Shown: positions 1 to 8,611, numbered from the stretch's first letter. The stretch: DNA of 64,000 nt from Salipiger sp. CCB-MM3 (GCF_001687105.1 NZ_CP014595.1:2307001-2371000), one strand, 5' to 3'. Numbers and translations: made by a program. The notes: generated by a model from the sequence alone, not told the origin.

Positions 1-1461
1 GTGCGCAAGGTGCTCGAGAACTGCCCGGCCAATATCATCATGTCGCGCGTCGGCGACGGCGAGGTGATCTACCGCTCGCCCGCCGCGACCGAGCTTCTGG
101 GCAACGCCCCGCACACCCATGCGCATTTCGCCTCGCGCGCCGAGCGGGCCGATTTCATCACCGCCGTGCTGCCCGACGGGCGGGTGGACGACATGCCGGT
201 GACCGGCGTCCGCGCCAGCGGCACGCGCTTTCCCAGCCTCGTCTCGGCACGGCTGATCCAATACCGCGGCGAGGATGTGCTGGTGTCCTCCACCGTCGAT
301 GTCTCGAAGGAGGTGGACCTGCGCCGCCGCCTTGCCGAACAGCGTGAACAGATTTTTCAGGCCGAAAAGATGTCGGCGCTGGGTGAGCTGCTTGCTGGTG
401 TGGCGCATGAGCTGAACAATCCGCTTTCGGTGGTCGTCGGCCACGCGCTGATGCTGCGCGACGAGGATATCTCGGACGACGTGCGGCGCCGGGTCGAGAA
501 GATTTCCGAGGCCGCCGAGCGCTGCGCCCGCATCGTGAAATCCTTCCTCGCCATGGCCCGGCAGCAGCCCGCGCGGCTGGTGCCGATGGATATGGCCGAG
601 ACGGCGCAGATGGCGGTCGACGCGCTGCGCAACGGGGCCGACGGTCTTGCGACGCGGGTTGAGGTCGAGATCGCGCCGGACCTGCCCAAGGTGCGCGGCG
701 ATGCGCATCAGGTCTCGCAACTGGTGATCAACCTCGTGACCAACGCAGATCAGGCGATCGAGGAAAGCGGGATCGGCGATCTGATCCGCGTGACGCTGAG
801 CCATGATCCGGGGGCGCAGATGGTCGAATTGCGCGTGGCCGACAATGGGCCGGGCATTCCCAAGGACATCCGCAGCCGCATCTTCGATCCGCTCTTCACC
901 ACCAAGCCGGTGGGGTCGGGCACGGGGATCGGGCTGGCGCTCTGTCACCGGATCGCCACTGCCCACGCCGGGCAGATCAAGCTCGTCGAAGGCGGGCAGG
1001 GGGCGACGCTGGTCGTGCGGCTGCCGTCCACCGAGGCCGAGAGCGCCGGAGCGGGCGAGGGCCCGCGCGCCGCGCCTGCCGAGGCGCGTGGCGCGGTGCT
1101 TGTGGTCGATGACGAGCCCGACGTTTCTGACCTCATCCGCGAGATCTTGCTGCGCGATGGTTTCGACGTGGAGGTGGCGGGCACCGCCGAAGCCGCGCTG
1201 GAAAAGCTCGAGACGCGCGAGTTCGCGCTGATCCTGAGCGATCTCAATATGCCCGGCCTTGGCGGGCGGGGGTTCTACGAGCGGCTGATGCGCGACCGTC
1301 CCGGACAGGCGCGCCGCATGGGCTTTGTCACCGGCGACACGATGAGCCCGCAGGCCCGCGGCTTTCTCGACGGCGCAGGGCGGCCCTTCCTCGAAAAGCC
1401 CATCGCCCCTGACGAGTTGCGACGGCTGGCCCGCGCCATGCTCGAGGGGGGCGAAGGATGA
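1..1461 (+). CDS. Hybrid sensor histidine kinase with C-terminal receiver domain (5' end cut off)
   Basis: The window opens inside this gene; the GTG at position 1 is probably an internal codon. The visible 486 residues hold a PAS-like segment (about 10-105), a HisKA dimerisation helix with H-box AHELNNPLS (His136), an HATPase domain with the N box around NLVTNAD (241-250) and G boxes DNGPGIP and GSGTGIGLAL, then a linker and a receiver domain (about 365-480) with acidic DDEPD, phospho-acceptor Asp414 in SDLNMPG and a conserved Lys in EKP. By family knowledge it autophosphorylates on His136 and may pass phosphate to its own receiver or to the neighbouring regulator, whose start overlaps its stop (ATGA at 1458-1461). 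The signal is unknown and no membrane segment is visible in this part. Confidence 0.9.
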   Translation: MRKVLENCPANIIMSRVGDGEVIYRSPAATELLGNAPHTHAHFASRAERADFITAVLPDGRVDDMPVTGVRASGTRFPSLVSARLIQYRGEDVLVSSTVDVSKEVDLRRRLAEQREQIFQAEKMSALGELLAGVAHELNNPLSVVVGHALMLRDEDISDDVRRRVEKISEAAERCARIVKSFLAMARQQPARLVPMDMAETAQMAVDALRNGADGLATRVEVEIAPDLPKVRGDAHQVSQLVINLVTNADQAIEESGIGDLIRVTLSHDPGAQMVELRVADNGPGIPKDIRSRIFDPLFTTKPVGSGTGIGLALCHRIATAHAGQIKLVEGGQGATLVVRLPSTEAESAGAGEGPRAAPAEARGAVLVVDDEPDVSDLIREILLRDGFDVEVAGTAEAALEKLETREFALILSDLNMPGLGGRGFYERLMRDRPGQARRMGFVTGDTMSPQARGFLDGAGRPFLEKPIAPDELRRLARAMLEGGEG

Positions 1462-2156
1462 GCGATCACATCCTCATTTGCGACGACGAGCGGGACTTGC
1501 GCGAAATGCTTGCCGAGTATCTTGGCAAACATGGGTTTCGCACCACGCTCGCCGGGGGCGCCGACGACCTGCGCACCAGCCTTGCGGGCGCGCGCCCGGA
1601 TCTCATCCTGCTCGACATCAATATGCCCGGCGAGGACGGGCTATCGGTGCTGCGCAGCCTGCAGGGGCCCGAAGCGCCGATGGTGATCATGCTGACCGCG
1701 GCGGGCGATGTGATTGACCGGGTGGTGGGGCTGGAGATGGGCGCCGACGATTATCTCGCAAAACCGGTCGATCTGCGCGAGTTGGTCTCGCGCATCCGGG
1801 CGGTGCTGCGGCGGCGGCTCAGCGCGCCCGCCGAGGCCCCGCAAGAGCGCAGCCGCTTCCGCTTTGGCAAGGCGTGGCTCGATCTTGAGGCCGCCAAGCT
1901 CTTTGACGAAGACGGTGCCGAGATGCCGCTGACGGCGATGGAGTTCAACCTGCTGAAGCTTTTCGCGCGCAACCGGGGGCGCGTTCTGAACCGCGACCAG
2001 ATCCTCGAAGGGGCGCATGACCGGGCATGGGATCCCTTCGATCGCTCGATCGACATTCGCATCTCGCGCATCCGCAAGAAGATCGAGGTGAACCCCGCCA
2101 AGCCCGAGGTGATCCGCACCGTACGCGGCATCGGATATATCTACGATCCGGGCTGA
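1458..2156 (+). CDS. OmpR/PhoB-family response regulator
   Basis: This 232-residue protein has an N-terminal receiver (about 1-118) with acidic DDE near residues 9-11, phospho-acceptor Asp53 in LLDINMPGEDG and Lys102 in the AKP motif. A C-terminal winged helix (about 135-230) carries the OmpR-type pattern LTAMEFNLLKLF and ends VRTVRGIGYIYDPG. Its ATG overlaps the kinase stop by 4 bases, so the two are translationally coupled and very likely partners. Length and domain order are normal for the family. The target genes cannot be read from sequence; autoregulation is common in the family but no operator was identified. Confidence 0.93.
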   Translation: MSDHILICDDERDLREMLAEYLGKHGFRTTLAGGADDLRTSLAGARPDLILLDINMPGEDGLSVLRSLQGPEAPMVIMLTAAGDVIDRVVGLEMGADDYLAKPVDLRELVSRIRAVLRRRLSAPAEAPQERSRFRFGKAWLDLEAAKLFDEDGAEMPLTAMEFNLLKLFARNRGRVLNRDQILEGAHDRAWDPFDRSIDIRISRIRKKIEVNPAKPEVIRTVRGIGYIYDPG

Positions 2157-2248
2157 AACCTTTGAAACACGCGCCTGCATGTGGGGACATGGGCGCGAAA
2201 CGCGGAACGGCGAGACTGGCTGCATCATCCGAACGAAAGGATCGCGCC

Positions 2249-2404
2249 ATGAACATGACACCGCAGACTATCGCTGACATCCGCCCACATCCCTCCATCC
2301 CACCCGCCGCGCTGAAGGCGCGTGGCGGGCGCAGGCTGCTCGGCGCAGCGGCCTTTGCGCTCGCCGGCGGCGTCTTCGTTCATTGCGTTCTTCCGCTTTT
2401 TTGA
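2249..2404 (+). CDS. Possible small single-pass membrane protein
   Basis: This open frame encodes 51 residues. The ATG at 2249 follows a GAAAGGA ribosome-binding-like stretch at a suitable distance. The N-terminal half is hydrophilic, with a basic patch (ARGGRR), followed by a hydrophobic run of about 20 residues (LLGAAAFALAGGVFVHCVLPLF) that could be a membrane segment ending at the C-terminus. It sits alone between the response regulator and the cysteine synthase gene, on the same strand. I do not recognise a family. It may be a real stress-type micro-protein or a chance frame in high-GC DNA. Confidence 0.4.
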   Translation: MNMTPQTIADIRPHPSIPPAALKARGGRRLLGAAAFALAGGVFVHCVLPLF

Positions 2405-2441
2405 CCTTCGCACACACATCCTGAACACAAGGACTTTCCTG

Positions 2442-3938
2442 ATGACCAAGGCATTCCCCTCCATCCTCGAAACCATTGGCAACACCCCGATCGTGCGCAT
2501 CAACCGCCTCGCGCCCGAGGGGGTCGAGCTTTACGTCAAGCTCGAGGCCTTCAACCCCATGAGTTCGGTCAAGGACCGGCTGGCGCTGGGGATCATCGAG
2601 GCGGCCGAGCGCGATGGCTCGCTGAAGCCCGGCCAGACGGTGATCGAGGCGACCTCGGGCAACACCGGCATCGGGCTCGCCATGGTTTGCGCCGCCAAGG
2701 GCTATCCGCTGGTGGTGACCATGGCCGAAAGCTTCAGCATCGAGCGCCGCAAACTGATGCGCTTTTTGGGGGCCAAAGTGGTGCTGACCCCTGCGTCCGA
2801 GAAAGGCTCGGGAATGATCGCCAAGGCGCGCGAACTGGCCGAGGAGCACGGCTGGTTCCTTGCCCGCCAGTTCGAGAACGAGGCGGGCCCCGACATGCAT
2901 TCGCGCACCACCGCCGAGGAAATCCTTGCCACTTTCGACGATGCGCCGCTCGACTTTTGGGTGTCGGGTTTCGGCACCGGTGGCACGATGAAGGGCGTGG
3001 CGCGCAAAATCAAAGAGCGCAGCCCGACCACAAAGATCATCGCCTCGGAGCCGGACAATTCCGCGCTGCTGTCTTCGGGGGTGGTGCAGCCCTTCAACGA
3101 GGACGGCTCGCCCGCCGCCAGTCATCCCGCCTTTCGTCCGCATCTGATGCAGGGCTGGACGCCGGATTTCATCCCGAAGCTGGCAAATGACGTGCTCGAA
3201 GCCGGATGGATCGACGAGATCCGCCCGGTGGCCGGGGCCGAGGCGATGAAATGCGCGCAGGATCTGGCCCGCTTTGAGGGCATCCTCTGCGGCACCTCCG
3301 CCGGGGCCACCTTTGCCGCCGCGCTCGACATTGCCCGCAGCGCCCCGCGCGGGGCGCGTATCCTTGCCATGCTGCCGGACACCGGCGAGCGCTACCTCTC
3401 GACTCCGCTTTTCGGGGCCATCGAGGAGGTGATGAACGCCGAGGAGATGGCCATCGCCGCCTCGACCCCACGCTTCCGCTTCGATGCCAGTGCCGCGCCT
3501 GCGCCGCAGGCCGCCCCGGCAGAGGCCTCCCCCGAGGCGCGCGCCGAGCTTCAGGCGCTGCTTTCCGATCCCGAGGAGCCGGTGGTCTTTTTCGCACTGG
3601 AATGGTGCGAGTTCTGCTGGTCCGTGCGCAAGCTTTTCGCCGCCGCCGGGATCTCCTACACTTCGGTCGATCTCGACGGCGCGGCCTACCGCGAAGGCGA
3701 TCGGGGCGGGGCGCTGCGCAAGGCGCTTGCCGAAAAGACCGGCGCGGTGACCATCCCGCAGATCTTTGTCGGCGGGCAGCATCTTGGCGGCGCGACCGAA
3801 ACCTTTGACGCGTTCAACAGCGGCGCTCTTCAGGAGCTTCTGGCGCAGCATGGCCGTGAGATCGGCACCGAAGGCATCGGCAATGCCTATGATTTCCTGC
3901 CCGGCTGGCTGCACCCCCGCAAGCCGTCGGCGGCGTAA
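2442..3938 (+). CDS. Cysteine synthase fused to a C-terminal glutaredoxin domain
   Basis: The 498-residue protein starts at ATG 2442. Residues 1 to about 335 form a fold-type II PLP enzyme of the O-acetylserine sulfhydrylase/cystathionine beta-synthase family: PLP lysine Lys44 in SSVKDRL, TSGNTGIGLA substrate loop, GTGGTMKGV phosphate-binding loop and a GTSAGA segment. An Ala/Pro-rich linker (about 345-368) leads to a glutaredoxin-like domain (about 375-470) with active-site CEFC (Cys389, Cys392), the cis-Pro motif TIPQIFV and a following GG. A normal cysteine synthase is about 310-330 residues, so the C-terminal third is extra. It probably makes cysteine from O-acetylserine and sulfide; the thiol-redox domain may reduce the enzyme, its substrate or a persulfide. 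An MFS gene follows after 11 bases. Confidence 0.9.
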   Translation: MTKAFPSILETIGNTPIVRINRLAPEGVELYVKLEAFNPMSSVKDRLALGIIEAAERDGSLKPGQTVIEATSGNTGIGLAMVCAAKGYPLVVTMAESFSIERRKLMRFLGAKVVLTPASEKGSGMIAKARELAEEHGWFLARQFENEAGPDMHSRTTAEEILATFDDAPLDFWVSGFGTGGTMKGVARKIKERSPTTKIIASEPDNSALLSSGVVQPFNEDGSPAASHPAFRPHLMQGWTPDFIPKLANDVLEAGWIDEIRPVAGAEAMKCAQDLARFEGILCGTSAGATFAAALDIARSAPRGARILAMLPDTGERYLSTPLFGAIEEVMNAEEMAIAASTPRFRFDASAAPAPQAAPAEASPEARAELQALLSDPEEPVVFFALEWCEFCWSVRKLFAAAGISYTSVDLDGAAYREGDRGGALRKALAEKTGAVTIPQIFVGGQHLGGATETFDAFNSGALQELLAQHGREIGTEGIGNAYDFLPGWLHPRKPSAA

Positions 3939-3949
3939 GGAGCAGGGGA

Positions 3950-5206
3950 ATGGAACAGGCATCGAAGGCGCCCCAAGCGGCGCCTGACCGCTATCGCTGG
4001 GTGATCGTGATCGCCGCCTCCCTGCTGCTGGCGGTGGCGCTGGGACAGCTGGTGAACGGGCTTTCGGCTTTCTTCACCCCGCTCGAGACAGCCATGGGTT
4101 GGAGCCGGGCCGACATCGCGCTGATCAACTCGGCGGGGCTGATCGGCCTCGCGCTTGGCGGGATCGGCATGGGCTGGCTGGCCGACCGGATCGAGACGCG
4201 TAAGGTCATTCTCACCGGCGCGCTGGTCACCGGTGCCTGCGTCACGGCGGCAGGTTTCGCGTCGTCGCTCTGGCAGCTCTACGCGCTCTTCTTCGTGGCC
4301 GGGGCGCTTGGCGGCGGGGCGCTCTTCGCGCCGCTCTTTGCTCTCGTCGGGCGCTGGTTCAGCACTGGCGCGGGGCTTGCCATCGGCATTGTCTCGGCCG
4401 GGCAGGCCATGGGGCAGGGCGGCATCCCGCTTGCCAATGCGCTGCTGATCGAGAGCTTCGGCTGGCGCGGCGCCTTCATTGCCATCGGCATCTTCACCCT
4501 GGTACTGCTGGTGCCGCTGGCCCTGCTGACCCGCGCCCCGGACGCGCAGGCGGCGGGCGCGGCGGCACCGGCGCAGCGGGTGCCCAATGTGCCGACACCG
4601 GCGGTGGTCGTGCTGATGAGCCTCGGCGTGATCTTCTGCTGCGGGCTGATGTCGGTGCCGCTGATGCACCTCGGACCGCTCGTAGAGCTTTGCGGTGCCA
4701 GCGGCTCAGAGGCGGGCAGCGTGGTGCTGGTGATGATGATTGCCGCCATCGCCGGGCGCGTGGCCTTCGGCAAGCTGGCCGATATGATCGGCGCGCTGCC
4801 AGCCTATATGGCGGCGAGCGCATGGCAGACCGCCTTCGTCTATCTCTTCACCCAGATCGACGACATCTCGCTTTTCTACCTCTTCGCGCCGGTCTACGGC
4901 TTTGGCTATGCCGGTGTGATGACCGGGGTGCTGACCACCATTCGCGCGCTGATCCCCGCAGACCGCCGAGCCGGGGCAGGCGGGATCATCATCGCCTTCG
5001 CATGGGGCGGGCATGGGCTCGGCGGCTGGCTCGGCGGTCTCTTCTTCGACATGACTGGCGGCTACGGGCTTACCTTCGGCGTCGCGGCGCTGGCCGGGGT
5101 TCTGAACCTCGCGCTGCTCACCGTGCTGGGCTGGCTGGTGGTCCGCAGCCCTGCGGACGACCCTGCAGAGGCGGCATGGGACAGGGCAGGCGAGACCGCC
5201 CGCTGA
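3950..5206 (+). CDS. MFS transporter
   Basis: A 418-residue polytopic protein with about 12 hydrophobic segments. The loop between segments 2 and 3 carries the MFS motif A (GWLADRIETRK), and the second half repeats the pattern with GKLADMIG. The ATG at 3950 is preceded by AGGAGCAGGGG and lies 11 bases after the cysteine synthase stop, so the two genes are probably co-transcribed. The overall look (FTPLETAMGWSRADI near the N-terminus) resembles monocarboxylate/oxalate-formate-type permeases, but the substrate cannot be set. A sulfur compound or amino acid exporter would fit the neighbour. Confidence 0.85.
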   Translation: MEQASKAPQAAPDRYRWVIVIAASLLLAVALGQLVNGLSAFFTPLETAMGWSRADIALINSAGLIGLALGGIGMGWLADRIETRKVILTGALVTGACVTAAGFASSLWQLYALFFVAGALGGGALFAPLFALVGRWFSTGAGLAIGIVSAGQAMGQGGIPLANALLIESFGWRGAFIAIGIFTLVLLVPLALLTRAPDAQAAGAAAPAQRVPNVPTPAVVVLMSLGVIFCCGLMSVPLMHLGPLVELCGASGSEAGSVVLVMMIAAIAGRVAFGKLADMIGALPAYMAASAWQTAFVYLFTQIDDISLFYLFAPVYGFGYAGVMTGVLTTIRALIPADRRAGAGGIIIAFAWGGHGLGGWLGGLFFDMTGGYGLTFGVAALAGVLNLALLTVLGWLVVRSPADDPAEAAWDRAGETAR

Positions 5207-5250
5207 ACCTGCGCGGCGGTTGGCCTGGGTGGGCCTGAGTTGGCAGACCG

Positions 5251-5268
5251 GGGGCGCAGATGCGCCCC
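5251..5268. terminator. Hairpin between convergent genes
   Basis: GGGGCGCA and TGCGCCCC form an 8-bp stem around a two-base centre in the short gap between the MFS gene (+) and the permease-like gene (-). There is no strong T-run on either side. The convergent position suggests a shared terminator structure. Confidence 0.45.
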
Positions 5269-5271
5269 GCC

Positions 5272-6459
5272 TCACTCCACCGGAGCGCCGAAGACCGCGA
5301 TCACCAGTCCCAGCAGCGCCAGCGCCTCGAAGGCCAGCGCCGTGCCGCGCCGCGCTTCGGCCCGCGCCGCCAGCGCGGCGATGCCGCTTTGCAGCGCATA
5401 ATAAAGAGCAAAGGCGCGGCTGGCGAAGGCGATGATCTCAAAGACATCCAGCGTCCAGGTCAGCACGAGCCCAAGCGCCACCAGCAGCGCATAGGCGCTG
5501 CGCACCCGGATGCGGCGCCGGGTCAGTTCCTCTACCAGCCCGCCCGCGCCGCCGGTGTCGGCCACGGCGGCACTGAACTGCGCCGCCAGCGCCGCGGCGG
5601 TCAGCATCAGCGGCAGGATCGGCGCGACCAGCCCCATCAGTCCGATGATCGCCGTCTCGCTCTGATCGCCGGTGCCGGGCGCGAAGACATAGGCGATAAG
5701 CCCGATGTAGGCCATATAGATCGCCGCCGAGAGCGCCTGCGCCAGTTTCATCGCGCGGATGCGGATGGGGGCGGTGTATTCGGCTCCCAGATAGCGTGTG
5801 GTCTCAAATCCCTGCACCGTGACGATGAGGCCGAAGCCAAGGCTCAGCGCGGCCCAGCCCGAGACGCCCGGCGGATTGGACAGCAGCGCGCCGTCTTCGA
5901 GTTTGCCCGCGAAATAAAGCGCCAGCCCGGCCAGAAGCCCGGCGATGATCGCCAGCTTCAGCCCCACGGCGATCTGCTCCATCCGCTCCAGCGCGCCGAA
6001 GCCACGGGTCCAGCCCACCGCCAGCACGATCAGCAGCATCGCGGTGGTCAGCAGCTTGGCGTGCAGCGGGTCGTTCCACGGCGTCAGCCGGGTGCCGAAC
6101 GCGCCGAAGAGGTTGAGGTAATAGGCCACCGAGATCACATAGGCGAAGGCCAGCGCCCAGGAGGCGAGGGTTTCCAGACGCTCCTCGGCGGCGCTGCGCG
6201 GTCCCTTTGCGCGGCGCACGATATTGGTCCGGACGGCGGCACCAAACAGCCACGCGCCAAGGCAGAGCGCCGCCATCACCGCCGGGGCCCAGATGCCATA
6301 GGCGCTCTCGAGGATCGGGCCCAGCACCAGAAATCCGCTGCCGATGATCGAGGCCAAAGGGGTGATCGTGGCGCGCCAGAGCGGCGCGCGCGAAAGCCGT
6401 GGCCAGAGCAGCAGAAGCGCCGTGCAGAGCGCCGCGCCGAGAATTGCGATCGTCATCAT
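5272..6459 (-). CDS. Multi-pass membrane protein, probable APC-superfamily permease
   Basis: The start chosen is the MMTIAILG methionine at 6459; the frame is open ten codons further upstream. The protein (about 395 residues) has roughly eleven hydrophobic helices. The first, with the unwound-looking GSGFLVLGP, and the GF.TTRYLGAEY pattern recall amino-acid/polyamine/organocation permeases, although the protein is shorter than the usual 430-500 residues. No soluble domain is seen. It converges on the MFS gene and is divergent from ybgC with a gap of about 100 bases that must hold both promoters. Substrate unknown. Confidence 0.6.
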   Translation of the reverse strand: MMTIAILGAALCTALLLLWPRLSRAPLWRATITPLASIIGSGFLVLGPILESAYGIWAPAVMAALCLGAWLFGAAVRTNIVRRAKGPRSAAEERLETLASWALAFAYVISVAYYLNLFGAFGTRLTPWNDPLHAKLLTTAMLLIVLAVGWTRGFGALERMEQIAVGLKLAIIAGLLAGLALYFAGKLEDGALLSNPPGVSGWAALSLGFGLIVTVQGFETTRYLGAEYTAPIRIRAMKLAQALSAAIYMAYIGLIAYVFAPGTGDQSETAIIGLMGLVAPILPLMLTAAALAAQFSAAVADTGGAGGLVEELTRRRIRVRSAYALLVALGLVLTWTLDVFEIIAFASRAFALYYALQSGIAALAARAEARRGTALAFEALALLGLVIAVFGAPVE

Positions 6460-6561
6460 GGCGTGCACGCTAATCCCATGCGGCGGCAAAGGAAATGCGA
6501 CACGGCTTGCGGCGATGTCGCAGCCGCACTAGGGTCGCGCCGCAAGCTGTAGGAGTGGCGC

Positions 6562-6951
6562 ATGGCCCATGAATTTCCGGTGCGTGTCTACTATGAAGAC
6601 ACCGACATGGCGGGGATCGTCTACCACGCCAACTACCTCAAATACATCGAACGCGCCCGCTCGGATTGGGTGCGTGCGCGCGGCATCGACCAGAACGCGC
6701 TGCGCGAGGCCGAGGGCATCGTCTTCGTGGTGCGCCGGCTCGAAGCCGACTATCTCTCTCCGGCGCATTTCGATGAAGATCTCATCGTGCGCACCGAGGT
6801 GAAATCGGTCTCCGGCGTGCGGCTGGGACTGGTGCAGGAGGTGCAGCGCGCGGGCAAGCCGCTGTTCCGCGCCGAGGTGACGCTGGTGGCGATCACCGCC
6901 GAAGGCCAGCCCGCGCGCCTGCCCGCCGCGATCCGCCAGCAGGTGCATTGA
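6562..6951 (+). CDS. ybgC: YbgC-type acyl-CoA thioesterase
   Basis: A 129-residue single hotdog-fold protein beginning at ATG 6562, eight bases after an AGGAGTGG ribosome-binding site. It contains the 4HBT/YbgC signature YYEDTDMAGIVYHANYLKYIERAR with the catalytic Asp at residue 15. In most alphaproteobacteria ybgC is the first gene of the tol-pal cluster (ybgC-tolQRAB-pal). Here no tol gene follows; instead there is about 390 bases of gene-poor DNA and then genes on the other strand. Function in this strain is likely acyl-CoA or acyl-ACP hydrolysis at the inner membrane. Confidence 0.9.
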   Translation: MAHEFPVRVYYEDTDMAGIVYHANYLKYIERARSDWVRARGIDQNALREAEGIVFVVRRLEADYLSPAHFDEDLIVRTEVKSVSGVRLGLVQEVQRAGKPLFRAEVTLVAITAEGQPARLPAAIRQQVH

Positions 6952-7344
6952 GCGCGCCGCCGGTCCTTCTTCTCTTAGACAAATACGCCGGGGGAATAGC
7001 GCGAAACGAGCGGGGCAGAGCCTGCCGGTCTTTTGGGTAGGATGGCGTTGGCGAGGGAACCGGAACTTCAGATTGGTACCATGCCAACGTCAACCTGACT
7101 GCGGCGCAGCGCGACTGATCAGCTCGGCCCGCTTGGAAACGCGAGTCCCGCAGTGAGCAAAACCATCTCTCGGGACAACATCGATGTTCATCTTCTGCGA
7201 CGTCTTAAGCAGGCCTCGCATCAAAGCGTTCCCGCTACGTCCCCCGCAAAGTGTTAAGATGTTGGACTGAACGGGGCGATCTCTCGCTGAGGTCAGCTCA
7301 GCGGGCCGCAAGCCAAGCTACCGGCAAAGCCAAGCGCCAGCCTC
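6952..7344. other. Gene-poor spacer with lower GC than its surroundings
   Basis: This stretch begins with a copy of the dispersed TTCTTCTCTT/AAATACGCC repeat (6966-6994), then carries DNA visibly less GC-rich than both sides. An open frame on the minus strand (7090-7311, 73 codons) has no signal peptide, no recognisable domain and no good ribosome-binding site; I do not call it a gene. It may be a decayed remnant of a lost gene or mobile element at a rearrangement point next to ybgC. Confidence 0.4.
6966..6994 (+). repeat. Dispersed intergenic repeat, copy 1
   Basis: CTTCTTCTCTT, then AGAC, then AAATACGCCGGGGG. It matches the core seen at 29955, 53574 and, inverted, at 53533 and 57412. It lies just after ybgC. 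Confidence 0.6.
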
Positions 7345-7740
7345 TTATCTGACCCTGCTCCACGTCTGGCTGCGACAGATGCCGAAGACGCAGCCATAGA
7401 CTTTGAGCCGGTCGCCCGCGATCTCCATCTTGGAGGTATATGTCTTGTCGCGATCCGGCGCCCAGATACGCCCGGAGGCGTATTTGCCCGCGCCCTCGGG
7501 CTGCATGTCCCAGACGATCTGCCGCCCCACCGTGTCGGAGGGGATCGGCTTGCCGGTCGCGTCGAAGGCGCGGCTGAGCGTGCCGCAGATCTTGCTGCCG
7601 CAGGGGGCCATGGTGACGAAGCCGAAGTGCCCTTCGTCGCCGGGCTGGGTCTGCCATGTTCCCAGCACCGGATCGGCGGCGAGGGCAGGGGTGGCGGCGA
7701 GGGTCAGGATGCAGGCGATCTGTGCCAATCTGGGGATCAT
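7345..7740 (-). CDS. DUF2147-family periplasmic protein
   Basis: A 131-residue protein starting at ATG 7740, with CGGAAG a few bases upstream. A cleavable signal peptide is clear (residues 1 to about 22, ending TPALAA). The mature part shows the DUF2147 pattern: DPVLGTWQT near the N-terminus, CGSKICGTL, then IWAPDRDKTYTSKMEIAGDRLKVYGC and a final CRSQTW. By family knowledge this is a small lipocalin-like beta-barrel of unknown role, exported to the periplasm. It is the last gene of the minus-strand fatty-acid locus, 40 bases after the SDR gene, so read-through from the locus is plausible. Confidence 0.8.
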   Translation of the reverse strand: MIPRLAQIACILTLAATPALAADPVLGTWQTQPGDEGHFGFVTMAPCGSKICGTLSRAFDATGKPIPSDTVGRQIVWDMQPEGAGKYASGRIWAPDRDKTYTSKMEIAGDRLKVYGCVFGICRSQTWSRVR

Positions 7741-7780
7741 GGGCGTCTTCCGGGACATGGGACAGGACAATAGCGCGGGC

Positions 7781-8611
7781 TCAGCTTTCGGCGGTGACGA
7801 AGAGGTCGGGCAAGAGCGGCTCGCCGGGATCGACGGCATAGCCCGAGAAATCCGCGGTGCCCTCTTCGCGCAGCACCTCCTCGTCGATGAAGAAATTGCC
7901 GCTGCAGGTTTTCGCAGGGCGGGTCAGGATGGCATGGGCGGCATCGGCGACGATCTGCGGCGTGCGGCAGTTCTTGGGCTGGACCGCGCCGCCGAGCATG
8001 GCCAGCGCCGCCGTGTCGATGACCGTGCGGGGCCAGAGCGCGTTGGCGGCGATGCCAAGCGGGCGGAACTCTTCGGCCCAGCCGAGCACGCACAGGCTCA
8101 TCCCCATCTTCGAGATCGTGTAGGCCACATGCGGCCCGTACCACGCCGGGTCGAGCGAGGGCGGGGGCGAGAGCGTCAGGATATGCGGGTTCTGCACCTG
8201 CTTCAGCGCCGGCAGGCAGGCGCGGGTGACCGCGAAAGTGCCGCGCATGTTGACCGACATCATCAGATCGAAGCGCTTCATCTCGGTCTCGGCAGTGGGC
8301 GTCAGAGAGATTGCGCTGGCGTTGTTGACCACGATGTCGATGCCGCCGAAGTGCTCTGCGGCCTTGCGCGCGGCCTCGGCCACTGCCGCCTCGTCACGGA
8401 TGTCGAGCTGGAGGGGCAGGGCGCGCCCGCCCTGTGCCTCGACCTCCGCCGCGGCGTCCTCGATGGTGCCTGGCAGGCGGGGGTGCGGGGTGACGGTCTT
8501 TGCCGCCAGCACCACATTGGCCCCATCGCGCGCGGCGCGCAGCGCGATGGCCCGGCCGATGCCGCGGCTGCCGCCGCTGATGAAGAGTGTCTTGCCGCCG
8601 AGATCGGTCAT
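7781..8611 (-). CDS. SDR-family oxidoreductase of the HSDL2-like type
   Basis: A 276-residue short-chain dehydrogenase. The N-terminal cofactor loop is GGSRGIG (about 14-20), followed by an AAKT segment with a HPRLPGTIEDAA loop typical of HSDL2-like proteins, NNASAI in strand beta-4, and a catalytic Tyr-x3-Lys in YTISKMG. The C-terminal half has an NALWPRT motif in place of the usual NAICPG. Members of this subgroup are associated with fatty-acid or sterol metabolism. Its place downstream of the acyl-CoA dehydrogenase gene on the same strand fits a lipid 3-hydroxyacyl or related substrate. Exact substrate not known. Confidence 0.82.
   Translation of the reverse strand: MTDLGGKTLFISGGSRGIGRAIALRAARDGANVVLAAKTVTPHPRLPGTIEDAAAEVEAQGGRALPLQLDIRDEAAVAEAARKAAEHFGGIDIVVNNASAISLTPTAETEMKRFDLMMSVNMRGTFAVTRACLPALKQVQNPHILTLSPPPSLDPAWYGPHVAYTISKMGMSLCVLGWAEEFRPLGIAANALWPRTVIDTAALAMLGGAVQPKNCRTPQIVADAAHAILTRPAKTCSGNFFIDEEVLREEGTADFSGYAVDPGEPLLPDLFVTAES

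Noticed and set aside
3887..4773. Long open frames on the minus strand opposite the MFS gene
   Set aside because: They are antisense shadows of a real coding sequence in high-GC DNA, with His/Arg-rich or Ser/Ala-rich composition and no domain.
5260..6552. A 430-codon plus-strand frame opposite the permease-like gene
   Set aside because: Its translation is Arg/Gln/His-rich low-complexity; the minus-strand frame gives clear membrane helices.
7090..7311. A 73-codon minus-strand frame in the ybgC spacer
   Set aside because: No domain, no ribosome-binding site, and the region looks decayed; recorded only as a spacer.
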